A DNA stretch of 28,247 bases, from positions 1 through 28,247 of the IMG/VR virus record IMGVR_UViG_3300038552_000058; one strand, written 5' to 3'. The translations under genes and the position numbers were made by a program. This document shows, piece by piece, positions 12,450 through 19,742 of this stretch. The DNA is from a virus. Every line of letters begins with the position of its first letter. The stretch's first letter is position 1. The notes beneath the pieces are model-generated. The model was given only the letters and a program-made list of their open reading frames with translations. It was not told the DNA's origin and made no database searches.

Positions 12450-12742
12450 CCCTCGGTGAGTTCGCGGAAGCGGCAGCCCAATACTGCCTGATGATGGATG
12501 GCTCCGTCACCTCATGGGGCCGCACCACCAAGCGGAACACGGCTGTCGGAGGGGCGAAAATGTCTGGGCATCGCTTCTTCCGCGGGCTCGACGTGGTGTA
12601 CGATGACCCCACGATGTTGCAAGCTGACCACCCCACCTACCCGGACGGTGTACGTATCATCATCGCCCGTCGTCTCGGGCTCAAGTTGATCCCCGAGCGA
12701 GACCACGATCATCTTCAGCCACTCGACTGGGAGGCCGGTTAA
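12446..12742 (+). CDS. Minimal M15-type peptidase, probable endolysin
   Basis: 98 residues. It carries the M15 zinc-peptidase signature: S40-G-H42-x6-D49 (SGHRFFRGLD), and E84-R-D-H87 followed by H89 (PERDHDHLQP). H42, D49 and H87 would bind zinc and E84 would be the catalytic base. M15 enzymes cut D-Ala or L-Ala/D-Glu links in peptidoglycan stems. The chain is shorter than most M15_3 endolysins and has no wall-binding domain or signal peptide. Overlaps on both sides and neighbouring membrane proteins suggest a lysis cassette. Alternatively it is a virion-associated wall hydrolase. Confidence 0.75.
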   Translation: MTLGEFAEAAAQYCLMMDGSVTSWGRTTKRNTAVGGAKMSGHRFFRGLDVVYDDPTMLQADHPTYPDGVRIIIARRLGLKLIPERDHDHLQPLDWEAG

Positions 12743-12744
12743 CC

Positions 12745-13638
12745 ATGCGGACCGTCCGTATCTCACTTCCGACTCCGACTTCTGAAGTCTCCCTCGCCCC
12801 GCTGGGAGACATGCAGTGGGCCGGGGACCGAAACGACCTCGCCTATGACCATCTGGAGGAGCACATTGCCTACGTGCTCGAACAGCCCGGTCCACTGCTC
12901 GTGGGGATGGGGGACTACATCGACTTCGCCTCCCCGTCTAACCGGGAGGCTCTCCGAGAAGCCCGGCTCTACGACACAGCCCGCAAGGTGATCGCTGACG
13001 CGACCACGACTCTCGTGGACGATCTCTTCACCCGACTCCTGGCTCCGACCTACGGGAAGTGGGCCGGGCTCCTCAAGGGGCATCACCACCACCCGGCCCG
13101 GACCGGCACTCGGTTGAACGCAGACGGGATCGAGCAGGACATCTACGAGGATTCCGATGTCTACCTCTCCCGGAAGCTGGGAGCCCGCTACCTGGACGAA
13201 CTCGCCATCATCAAGCTGCGCTGGCCGAACGCGGCGCGGGGTGAGACCCATGGTGTAAACGTCCTCGCCTTTCACGGGAGCGGGAACTCGGTATTCCCGT
13301 GGGGTCCTCTCAACAAGCTGTACCGCATCTCTCCCAACTTCAACGCGGACATCCTCCTCATGGGGCACCAGACGAAGAAGGCCGTGGGGGAGTACGACTG
13401 GATCGACCCCGTAGACGACGACGTGCATGGAGATCGGCTGGATCACCGGACCCGACACCTCGTCGGGACGGGAGGCTGGGGCCGGGGGTACGTCGAGGGG
13501 CGGGAAACCTACGTCTCTCGGGACGCACTCAACCCGGTGGCCCTTGGGCAGCCGATCATCCACATTCGCCCGCGGTATCGGGTCACGACCTCGACAGGAG
13601 CCCACGTGTGGGAGCCCCGGATCACCGTCGAGAGCTAG
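12745..13638 (+). CDS. Calcineurin-like metallophosphoesterase
   Basis: 297 residues. Metal-binding blocks appear in the order of the family: LGDMQW (GDxQ, 20-25), GMGDYIDF (54-61), GLLKGHHHHP (GNHD-like, 108-117), VLAFHGSG (173-180) and ILLMGHQTKK (203-212). The dimetal site would be formed by these Asp, His and Gln residues. Phage members hydrolyse phosphodiesters or phosphomonoesters; substrates are mostly unknown and may include nucleotides or DNA ends. The start is preceded by GGAGG at 10 bases. A zinc-knuckle gene begins inside its 3' end. Confidence 0.85.
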   Translation: MRTVRISLPTPTSEVSLAPLGDMQWAGDRNDLAYDHLEEHIAYVLEQPGPLLVGMGDYIDFASPSNREALREARLYDTARKVIADATTTLVDDLFTRLLAPTYGKWAGLLKGHHHHPARTGTRLNADGIEQDIYEDSDVYLSRKLGARYLDELAIIKLRWPNAARGETHGVNVLAFHGSGNSVFPWGPLNKLYRISPNFNADILLMGHQTKKAVGEYDWIDPVDDDVHGDRLDHRTRHLVGTGGWGRGYVEGRETYVSRDALNPVALGQPIIHIRPRYRVTTSTGAHVWEPRITVES

Positions 13639-13832
13639 AGGAGAAGCATCGAAGGGCTCGGAGGAGACTACGCCGCCTGTTGGGCTTGTGCGTGGATTGC
13701 TTGGAGCCTACTGGCGGTCCGACCCGCTGCCCGACGCACGCGGAGCAGCATCGAGTGACGGAGCAGCGAGCGAGGGATCGTGAAGTACAGGCTCGGGGCT
13801 ACAAGTACGTGAGAATCCCCATAGGAGAGTGA
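13608..13832 (+). CDS. Zinc-finger microprotein with basic helix
   Basis: 74 residues, GTG 13608 with AGGAG about 8 bases upstream, overlapping the phosphoesterase end by 31 bases in another frame. A basic helix (HRRARRRLRRLLGL) is followed by C28-x2-C31 and C41-x2-H44, a likely zinc knuckle, then a charged helix and a short beta end (YKYVRIPIG). The fold resembles small nucleic-acid-binding proteins, and an HNH-like reading is not supported because no catalytic His pair is present. Function unknown. Confidence 0.6.
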   Translation: MGAPDHRRELEEKHRRARRRLRRLLGLCVDCLEPTGGPTRCPTHAEQHRVTEQRARDREVQARGYKYVRIPIGE

Positions 13833-13835
13833 CAC

Positions 13836-13919
13836 ATGGAACCAACCCTACCCGGCACTTTCTATATCCTGGGCTCCCTGTGTTTCATCGTGGGGACTGT
13901 CCTGGGATGGATGAGGTAA
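13836..13919 (+). CDS. 27-residue single-span membrane peptide
   Basis: ATG 13836 lies 8 bases after AGGAGAG; TAA at 13917. The sequence is one hydrophobic helix: FYILGSLCFIVGTVLGWM with a short polar head and an Arg at the end. Size, spacing and position between the phosphoesterase/zinc-knuckle genes and a lipoprotein suit a small lysis or regulatory peptide. Because it is so short, coding status rests on the ribosome site and hydrophobic run alone. Confidence 0.45.
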   Translation: MEPTLPGTFYILGSLCFIVGTVLGWMR

Positions 13920-13922
13920 GCT

Positions 13923-14279
13923 ATGGCCCATGAAAGTCAGGCACGTGCTCGTGTTTGGTCTTTTGTTCTGGGCTTTGGACTGGTCCTTCTCGCGACCGCC
14001 TGCTCGTGGTTCGGGCTCCCTGAGCGAGAGGACCCCGAAGCCCTCGCTTGGAAAGTGGCCACCATACAACAGCGGGTCCTACTCCCTCGGGCTCAGGCTC
14101 CAGTGTCCCAAATGTGGAAGATGGTTCCGATGAGCGGAGGCCCGGCCGTTTACACGGCTTGTGTCGAGGGGGACCGGCTCTTCGCCATGAACAAGCAAGC
14201 GTGGCGGGGGACGGATGGACTCTGGCCGGACGTGGCCCTCGCGGTGAGCCCTGGAGCGTGCCGTGCCCGCCGTCACTAG
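13923..14279 (+). CDS. Probable lipoprotein (alternative frame possible)
   Basis: 118 residues; ATG follows GAGGT by about 7 bases. The N-terminus VWSFVLGFGLVLLATAC has a lipobox (LATA-C27), so the mature chain would be lipid-anchored. Later segments (GGPAVYTACVEGDRLFAM) read like a folded domain. However, the first 20 codons have poor third-position GC, and another frame (13930-14133, 67 residues, N-terminal hydrophobic run and QCPKCGRW near the end) fits better there; its stop overlaps an in-frame ATG at 14130 (ATGA). So this may really be two genes. See findings. Confidence 0.5.
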   Translation: MAHESQARARVWSFVLGFGLVLLATACSWFGLPEREDPEALAWKVATIQQRVLLPRAQAPVSQMWKMVPMSGGPAVYTACVEGDRLFAMNKQAWRGTDGLWPDVALAVSPGACRARRH

Positions 14280-14484
14280 TTCATCCTGGCTACACTGTCG
14301 CTGGTGCCAGGGAGGACTCTCTATCTACTTTCCACCCCCGCCTGCCGGATGGGCCTACGAGATGGACATGGGATATGTTCGACAGTCTCCCGGTTTCCTC
14401 GTCTGCAAATGCTGTGACCGAACCCACTGGCGTTGGGAGCCTCCCTGCCCGCATCGTGCGCTCCCTCCTCGCGTGGTAAGATAG
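14263..14484 (+). CDS. Zinc-ribbon microprotein
   Basis: 73 residues from GTG 14263 (GGAG six bases upstream), overlapping the preceding gene by 17 bases. CRWC (12-15) and CKCC (48-51) with an additional Cys near the end (PPCPHR) give a probable four-Cys zinc site. Between them is a Pro/aromatic-rich stretch (SIYFPPPPAGWAYEMDMGY). It is one of several small Cys-pair proteins in this part of the genome. It precedes the adaptor-like gene. Function unknown. Confidence 0.55.
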   Translation: MPAVTSSSWLHCRWCQGGLSIYFPPPPAGWAYEMDMGYVRQSPGFLVCKCCDRTHWRWEPPCPHRALPPRVVR

Positions 14485-14488
14485 GCCC

Positions 14489-15181
14489 ATGGTCAACAGA
14501 CTCCAGCGGGATCAGATCGTGATAGCGGCTCTGGATGCGGTGGACTCCCCCTCGCTCGACGTGAAGGAGCGGCCCGGAGGGACCCTCACCGGCACTCTGG
14601 GAACGGGCTTCCTCCAGCGGGCTCTGGACTACTTCTACAAACAGTTCCCCGTGAAGGGAGTCCTCACCTCAGCCGCCATCACCCTGGACTCGGAGTACGT
14701 GAACCTCCCCGCGGACTACGTGCAGGACTTCTTGAACGGGATCGTGCTCGCGAACGACGAGGGGCGGCTGACTCGGCGCTCGATGTCCTATCTCCTCTCT
14801 CGCCCTCGCAACACGGAGGGGAAGCCCGTCCAGTATGCCGTGGTGGACGACACCCGGATCATGCTGCGGAACATCCCGGACAAGTCCTACTCGGCCACGC
14901 TCTACTACTACAAGCTACCCGCGGCTCTGGGTTCGACGGACATCCCTCCCTTCCCGGACGATCAGGTGCTCGTGGACTTCGTGGAGATCAGGTACAAGGA
15001 GTGGCTCCAGATGATCCCCAAGGGGTCTGGGATGGAGTACGCCCGCCAGCAGGTTGCGGCGCTCCAGAAGTCCGGTGTGGGCGTGGAGCCCGAGCCCGAC
15101 CAGATCGAACTCGACCGGCAGTATTACGGGGACCAGGGCCAGGGCGACCTGAATGACTGGATGGGGAAAACCTCGCTATGA
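14489..15181 (+). CDS. Adaptor-like virion protein
   Basis: 230 residues. The order of features resembles phage head-tail adaptor proteins of the DUF6682 type: N-terminal helices (RDQIVIAALDAV, FLQRALDYFYKQFP), strand DSEYVNLPADYVQDFLNGI, a short loop domain with RSMSYLL, a strand block ATLYYYKLPAALG, and then DDQVLVDFVEIRYKEWLQM. The C-terminus is acidic and rich in Gln/Asp. If right, it would join portal and tail in the virion. It is odd that it lies on the plus strand, away from the other virion genes. The family assignment is by pattern only. Confidence 0.45.
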   Translation: MVNRLQRDQIVIAALDAVDSPSLDVKERPGGTLTGTLGTGFLQRALDYFYKQFPVKGVLTSAAITLDSEYVNLPADYVQDFLNGIVLANDEGRLTRRSMSYLLSRPRNTEGKPVQYAVVDDTRIMLRNIPDKSYSATLYYYKLPAALGSTDIPPFPDDQVLVDFVEIRYKEWLQMIPKGSGMEYARQQVAALQKSGVGVEPEPDQIELDRQYYGDQGQGDLNDWMGKTSL

Positions 15182-15450
15182 GGGACCACGGGCGCTTCAC
15201 CTCGATGCAGGGCCACACGCTCAAGGAGCGCATGGATAAGCGAGTGGGGGAGGACACCGAGTCCTTCACGGCTCCCATGCCTGAGCGGGCGACGGAGGCT
15301 GAGATCAAGCACCCTCCGGCCATCGACTTGAACGAGTGGAAAGAGGAAGAGAACATCGTGGACAACCCAGCCATGAATCCCCAGCGCGAGTTCGAGCAGA
15401 TGGAGCGGGAGGACGACCAGTGGATGCGGAGACCTCTCGGTGATACTTGA
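15178..15450 (+). CDS. Small acidic hydrophilic protein
   Basis: 90 residues; ATG overlaps the previous stop (ATGA). Composition is Glu/Asp/Arg-rich with no hydrophobic core: HGRFTSMQGHTLKERMDKR, WKEEENIVDNPAMN, EFEQMEREDDQWMRR. It is probably mostly disordered or helical. Its tie to the adaptor-like gene suggests a small virion or assembly partner. No family recognised. Confidence 0.55.
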   Translation: MRDHGRFTSMQGHTLKERMDKRVGEDTESFTAPMPERATEAEIKHPPAIDLNEWKEEENIVDNPAMNPQREFEQMEREDDQWMRRPLGDT

Positions 15451-15703
15451 GCGATGCGAAACCCACACCCGCGTTGCGTGCCCTATCTGTGGCCCTCGAA
15501 CTGGGAGTACACCTGCATCCACGGGCTCACCCACGACTACCCCGCGGGGATTATTGGTACGATTCGCCATCTGGCCGGACATCCACTGCCCGAAATGCAA
15601 GGCGATCCAGACTCACCGGGCTCTTGGGATGGAAGTGGCGGGGCAACGGTACGGGAGAGCGCAGTGCATGATGTGCGGTCTAGTACGGAGACTAGGAGCC
15701 TGA
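15440..15703 (+). CDS. Zinc-ribbon protein with three Cys pairs
   Basis: 87 residues from GTG 15440, 8 bases after GGAG. It contains RCETHTRVACPICG, HCPKC and QCMMCG, i.e. three Cys pairs plus a Cys/His pair, consistent with one or two zinc sites. The middle (residues 20-38) is Ser/Thr/Pro-rich with poor codon bias, and the overlapping frame 15454-15708 has better third-position GC there. A shorter form from TTG near 15550 is possible. The end of the protein (RALGMEVAGQRYGRAQ) looks well folded. Confidence is moderate for this frame. Confidence 0.5.
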   Translation: MILERCETHTRVACPICGPRTGSTPASTGSPTTTPRGLLVRFAIWPDIHCPKCKAIQTHRALGMEVAGQRYGRAQCMMCGLVRRLGA

Positions 15704-15704
15704 C

Positions 15705-16010
15705 ATGAAAGACGTACCCCACACTCACGTTTGCCCGTCCTGTGCTTGCGCGTGGGATTGCTTGAACCCGTACTGCACGGACTACGAGGGCCAGTGGTGC
15801 AAGAACTTCTGCCGGACCTGCGTGAATCCCCCGCCTGCTCTGGCATCGGTCCGAGCCGTGGAGGCTGCGGGCCACGAGATTCACCACGCGGCTCATCTCC
15901 TGGAGCAGGCCGGAGAGAAGTCCCTGGCTGCCCAGGCTCAGTGGCTCCGTGACGCTCTCCTTGGGCGGGTTCAAGACCTCGCCAAGGGGATCGAGCGGAA
16001 GGACGTTTAA
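15705..16010 (+). CDS. Cys-rich N-terminus plus helical protein
   Basis: 101 residues from ATG 15705, one base after the previous stop. The first 40 residues hold eight Cys: HVCPSCACAWDC, then NPYC, QWCKNFCRTC. They can bind two metals. Residues 45-101 are helical and Ala-rich: ASVRAVEAAGHEIHHAAHLL, EQAGEKSLAAQAQWLRDALL. The layout resembles other small zinc proteins in the window fused to a helix. Function unknown. Confidence 0.6.
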   Translation: MKDVPHTHVCPSCACAWDCLNPYCTDYEGQWCKNFCRTCVNPPPALASVRAVEAAGHEIHHAAHLLEQAGEKSLAAQAQWLRDALLGRVQDLAKGIERKDV

Positions 16011-16013
16011 ACG

Positions 16014-16145
16014 ATGGCTGGCATCCCTCTTCCGGCCCCGCCTCAAATCCCGCCCATTCGAGACCCCGAGGTCAACGCGGCGATCCAGGCACTCCTCGTC
16101 TACTTGGATGCCCTACGTCGCCAGATCGAGCGGGATTACAGCTAA
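16014..16145 (+). CDS. 43-residue protein, convergent with the tail-fibre gene
   Basis: ATG 16014 follows the previous stop by three bases. The N-terminal half is Pro-rich (IPLPAPPQIPPIRDPEV), the rest one helix (NAAIQALLVYLDALRRQIER). A Pro-rich start and amphipathic helix is a form seen in small phage virion proteins. Its TAA (16143-16145) overlaps the TAG of the opposing tail-collar gene (16144-16142). No family recognised. Confidence 0.55.
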   Translation: MAGIPLPAPPQIPPIRDPEVNAAIQALLVYLDALRRQIERDYS

Positions 16146-16798
16146 GTCTTGATGATGTAGTTCAAGACTAGGTAGGGCTGGAGATTGTTGTGGGCTCCCC
16201 CGCCACCCTCAGAACTCGTCGGCGTGCTCCCACCAGACTCCAGAGGCGTGTTCCCACCCGTTGCAGCCACGGCCTGATCGCTGTAGGCAATCGTGTGACT
16301 GTGAGCAGGCATCTCGGCGATGGTGAGTGTGTGGGTCTTGGCCCCGCCTGACTCCGCGAGTGCATCGAACTCAGCCTGAGCCGCGTCGAGCCCGACCGGA
16401 ACCCGTCCCTTGAGGTTCGGGACGTTGAAGGTCGTGGCTCCATCTCCAACCCCGAACGTGGTGCCAATCACTCCGAACAGCGTGGCATAAGTCGAGCGAG
16501 ATACCGCGGCCCCGTCACACAGGAGCCAACCAGAGGGGGCTGCCGCGGCTCCGTAGCTCATGACGGCTCCAGCCGGAAATCCGATGGCTCCCAGAACACG
16601 CGAGCCACTCGCCCCGGTGATCTGGAGTGTCCCGTCAATCGTCATCCACGAGGCCCCGTCCGTAGCCCCGGTGTCACGGGACAGAATCCCCTTGTCGGCT
16701 CCTCCATCCCACGTGTGCTCTCGGTTCCAGTTACCTGGACGGATGAGCGTAGCGTCGGCCCCGTCAGACTTCGCGGACTGGAAGGTGTGTTTCAGCAT
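16142..16798 (-). CDS. Tail-fibre protein with phage tail-collar domain
   Basis: 218 residues. The N-terminal 50 residues (HTFQSAKSDGADATLIRPGN, RDTGATDGASW) are shared with the next gene upstream and probably attach to the virion. From about residue 73 the tail-collar fold (PF07484) is clear: FPAGAVMSYGAAAAPSGWLL, CDGAAVSRSTYATLFGVIG, TTFNVPNLKGRVPVGLD, EMPAHSHTI, and a C-terminal NNLQPYLVLNYIIKT. This fold ends many receptor-binding fibres. Last gene of the virion operon; separated from the preceding fibre by three bases. Confidence 0.8.
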   Translation of the reverse strand: MLKHTFQSAKSDGADATLIRPGNWNREHTWDGGADKGILSRDTGATDGASWMTIDGTLQITGASGSRVLGAIGFPAGAVMSYGAAAAPSGWLLCDGAAVSRSTYATLFGVIGTTFGVGDGATTFNVPNLKGRVPVGLDAAQAEFDALAESGGAKTHTLTIAEMPAHSHTIAYSDQAVAATGGNTPLESGGSTPTSSEGGGGAHNNLQPYLVLNYIIKT

Positions 16799-16801
16799 AG
16801 C

Positions 16802-18019
16802 TTAGAGCACTTCCAGGACCGCGTGCTGCACTGTGATCGTCGAGGAATCCGCCGCGTTCCACTGAGCCGTTACAACAAGGTCCTGGGCCGCGGTACTATC
16901 GACGGCAGCCCCACCGGAGACTACGGCGACAATGGCGGGGGAGGTTTCCAGGTTTCCCGCTGCTGCACCAATAAGCACCGTACCGTGCATCACGAGATGA
17001 GCAATCTGTGCATTCGTAGCCCCATCTGCCGAGATCAAAAACTCCATCACACCAGGAACGATCCCGATGCTTACGCCTCCGTTGTCCACGACGATGACAC
17101 CAGGAGTCGCCATCGTAGTCCCGCCATACTTGAAGCGAAGCTGGACCTGACGAAGGGCACTGCTGCTTCCACTCCGGCCCCATGACATTTGGAGTACAAG
17201 TCGGAGACGCTTGTTCGTGCTGAGGGTATTTGCCGGGATTGTCTTGGAGTAGAGCGTGGTCTCAGTCGTGGTGTTGGTGACTGTGGTATCAGTCGCAACC
17301 CGGTCGAGCACGTGCGAGGTACTCTTGAACGTCTGATCGTCCGCGAGGAAAAGGGCTCCGGCCCCTGCCCCACCCGAGCCGAGGTCCGCGGAGGGGATCG
17401 GAGTTGCCTGGGTCGAGTAGCCGGTGCCCGTCCCCTTGATGTAGCCTGCCGAAACCGGAGGTCCACCCACCGTAGACGCGAAGAGGTAGAGGACTACAAC
17501 CCCTGCCGCCGCGGCTGAGAGCGCGACTCCGACTGCCCCGAGGGGAGCCGGGGTCCCCGTGCTCATGGCGGCTCCAGCGTCCTCGACGGCCCCCGTGGTC
17601 GCACTCAGCTTGACGTACTGGTGGCGAGCGATGGAGCCCTGAGCCTTGGCCGTCACGGGACCCTCAGCCGCATAGATGCCTGCCGCTGCATCCGCGTTGG
17701 TTTCCATCGCCACGAAGGCCTTCTTCAGCGAGTTCACAGTCGAGGACGCCGCGACCGAGGAATCATTGGCCGAGTCGAGGACCACGACATCTCCAACCGT
17801 ATGGGCTCCCCCTGTCCGGTTCGTGAGCCTGACGGTCGCGGGCTCCACCCATGACGCCCCACGTGTCGCCGAAGGATCACGAATGAGACGATGGCCACCC
17901 GAGCCCGCGCCGAGGTTGAGTTGGGCGTTCCAGTTCGAGGGACGGACTAGGGTGACATCCGGGCCGTCAGCCTTGCCGGAGTTGAACTGATGGGTGATCT
18001 CGACGTTTACACCGGGCAT
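16802..18019 (-). CDS. Second tail-fibre-like protein with the same N-terminal domain
   Basis: 405 residues. The start MPGVNVEITHQFNSGKADG followed by DVTLVRPSNWN and RDPSATRGASW parallels the tail-collar protein. The rest is rich in Gly, Ala, Ser, Thr and Val with beta-strand repeats: LTNRTGGAHTVGDVVVLDS, TAKAQGSIARHQYVKLS, GVVVLYLFASTVGG, and a compact C-terminal domain from TETTLYSKTIPANTL onward, with RLRLVLQMSWGRSG. This is typical of trimeric fibre or baseplate decorations. The receptor-binding role is inferred. Confidence 0.6.
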   Translation of the reverse strand: MPGVNVEITHQFNSGKADGPDVTLVRPSNWNAQLNLGAGSGGHRLIRDPSATRGASWVEPATVRLTNRTGGAHTVGDVVVLDSANDSSVAASSTVNSLKKAFVAMETNADAAAGIYAAEGPVTAKAQGSIARHQYVKLSATTGAVEDAGAAMSTGTPAPLGAVGVALSAAAAGVVVLYLFASTVGGPPVSAGYIKGTGTGYSTQATPIPSADLGSGGAGAGALFLADDQTFKSTSHVLDRVATDTTVTNTTTETTLYSKTIPANTLSTNKRLRLVLQMSWGRSGSSSALRQVQLRFKYGGTTMATPGVIVVDNGGVSIGIVPGVMEFLISADGATNAQIAHLVMHGTVLIGAAAGNLETSPAIVAVVSGGAAVDSTAAQDLVVTAQWNAADSSTITVQHAVLEVL

Positions 18020-18028
18020 GGGTCTATT

Positions 18029-19591
18029 CTACCCCTTTATGGTCGGAGGAGACTCTAGCGGGCGAGACGTGATTCGGCTCCCATGCCAGTGGACGTGGAA
18101 CCCAGCCGAGGACGTGAACTCGTGTCGGAGCCCCAGGAAGCGTCCCCTCACGTCTCCACCTCGTACATCTCGAACGGCTGTCTCCTCAGAGAGATCGAAG
18201 GTGATCCCGGCTCCGAGCGTCCCCTCGTGAGTCCCGAGGATGTTGGAGTAGACCGGCTTCACGGTCAAGTTCCCGAAGCCCACCCCTCGATGAGCAAAGA
18301 GTTCGACCTCCTCCAGGCGATTCGGCACGAGACCGGGCATGGAGACGAGGCCCGTCTGCCAGTACCCGGAGAACTCGGTCCCGTCGTCGTTCTCGTCAAC
18401 CTCCAGGAAGTTCGACTTGAAGTTGTCCGAGCGGAAGAGGAGGGCCTTGTTGTTCTCCAGGCGAAGGTCTGTGCCTGCCGAGACCGGCTTCATCAGCCGG
18501 ATCGGGAAGGCAATGTGATCCATGATCCCGTCCTGCGGGCGCGGGAGGATCACACACACGCCACCCTTCAACTCCCCTCCGTCCCCGTTCCTGGGATAGA
18601 AGAAGTACACCTCATCGAAGAGGGGCTCGTACACGCCGAAGATTCGATTGGCGTTCGCGGAGTCGAGGTCGTCCTTGATGAGGGACCAGACTCCATCCGC
18701 AACCCAGGTGAAGGAAGTCCCGGAGAACATCCCCACGCGCCCGGTGGGAGTCATGTGGTAGTTCAAGCCCCGAGCCTCGACGACTGCCGCGGGAGACACC
18801 GGCCCGTCGTAGAATCCCCGTAGCTCAAACCGGAAGAATCCCGCATCCGTCCCTCCGATGGGGACGATGCTCCAGATGGTCTTTTGCTTGTAGAGGACTC
18901 CCCCAAGGGTCCCGAGGTTGCGAACCGCGACGGCTCGATCAGGGGTATCCGCGAGGTCTCGAAAGTTTGCCGCAGGCCACGTGCTCAGGCTGAGTTCATT
19001 CCCCCACTGGACCGTGTATGGGGCCACGAGCCCCACGATCCGGTTGCCGATGGTCGTGATGTCGATGAACTTGGGAGGAGACCCCGCCGTGACCTGGACC
19101 GTGGCCGTCTGCTGGTTCCATTGGCGCATGGCATCTTTCCCGTTCGTAATGAGAGTCCAGATCACACCGGAGATTTCGATGCCCGTCATGCGGACGTGAT
19201 CGACTTCAGTGCCGGTCAGCAGGGTATCGGTAATGTCCACCCAGTTCCCGGAGTAGAAGGCGAAGATTCTCCGCGTGGTTCCGACGACTGGAATGGTGGC
19301 TCCTCCAACTCCCGCGACCTGGAACGCATCATTCTGGAAGGCATCCAACTGGAAAGCCGGAGCCGCCAGAGTCGTGTTGGCGAAGGCTCCCATGGGGCGA
19401 TCCAGGAGTGAAGTGGCTGAGTGCTGGAGCAAGCCAGGGCGCGGCGACAGACCTCCCTCTCGCACGATCACGTTGAGGGCATCGAAGAGCCCGTTGTCAG
19501 GAATCTCGTAGAGGGGTAGCTGGTGCCGGACTCCCTGACGAGGGACGGTCCAGAACTGCTCGAACTCTCCCCGACGCGGGCTACTGGCCAC
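18029..19591 (-). CDS. Beta-propeller-type tail hub/nozzle protein
   Basis: 520 residues, GTG start 8 bases after GGAGG. The whole chain is beta-rich with repeating blade-like strands: FWTVPRQGVRHQLPLYE, GLFDALNVIVREGGLS, TTRRIFAFYSGNWVDIT, GVIWTLITNGKDAMRQW, LGGVLYKQKTIWSIVPIGG, GRVGMFSGTSFTWVADGVW, ANRIFGVYEPLFDEVYFFYP. This kind of propeller is found in podovirus tail proteins (P22 gp10 hub, T7 gp12 nozzle). Position between internal virion proteins and fibres agrees. Fold inferred from strand pattern. Confidence 0.55.
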   Translation of the reverse strand: MASSPRRGEFEQFWTVPRQGVRHQLPLYEIPDNGLFDALNVIVREGGLSPRPGLLQHSATSLLDRPMGAFANTTLAAPAFQLDAFQNDAFQVAGVGGATIPVVGTTRRIFAFYSGNWVDITDTLLTGTEVDHVRMTGIEISGVIWTLITNGKDAMRQWNQQTATVQVTAGSPPKFIDITTIGNRIVGLVAPYTVQWGNELSLSTWPAANFRDLADTPDRAVAVRNLGTLGGVLYKQKTIWSIVPIGGTDAGFFRFELRGFYDGPVSPAAVVEARGLNYHMTPTGRVGMFSGTSFTWVADGVWSLIKDDLDSANANRIFGVYEPLFDEVYFFYPRNGDGGELKGGVCVILPRPQDGIMDHIAFPIRLMKPVSAGTDLRLENNKALLFRSDNFKSNFLEVDENDDGTEFSGYWQTGLVSMPGLVPNRLEEVELFAHRGVGFGNLTVKPVYSNILGTHEGTLGAGITFDLSEETAVRDVRGGDVRGRFLGLRHEFTSSAGFHVHWHGSRITSRPLESPPTIKG

Positions 19592-19742
19592 GATGGAAGC
19601 CTCCAGTTAGGTAGGTTGCCACGAGCGTTATGCCCGCGGAGATCGAGGTGGTCACCCCGAGAACCCATCCCCTGAAGGATAGCATTTTGTCCATCTTCTC
19701 TTCCAGGCGATCCAGGCGAATCGCGAGTTCCTTATTCGTCAT
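19581..19742 (-). CDS. Small coiled-coil membrane protein (XhlA/holin-like)
   Basis: 53 residues: ATG at 19742 overlaps the upstream stop (TGATG) and the end overlaps the next GTG gene by 11 bases. The first half is a charged helix (MTNKELAIRLDRLEEKMDKM), the second a membrane helix (GWVLGVTTSISAGITLVATYL) with a short tail. Charged coiled coil plus one transmembrane helix is the form of XhlA-type phage proteins tied to lysis; other uses, such as a virion membrane factor, are possible since it lies amid virion genes. Confidence 0.6.
   Translation of the reverse strand: MTNKELAIRLDRLEEKMDKMLSFRGWVLGVTTSISAGITLVATYLTGGFHRGQ

Noticed and set aside
12763-13605. 280-codon minus-strand frame
   Set aside because: It is antisense to the metallophosphoesterase, whose motifs are clear; no start signal.
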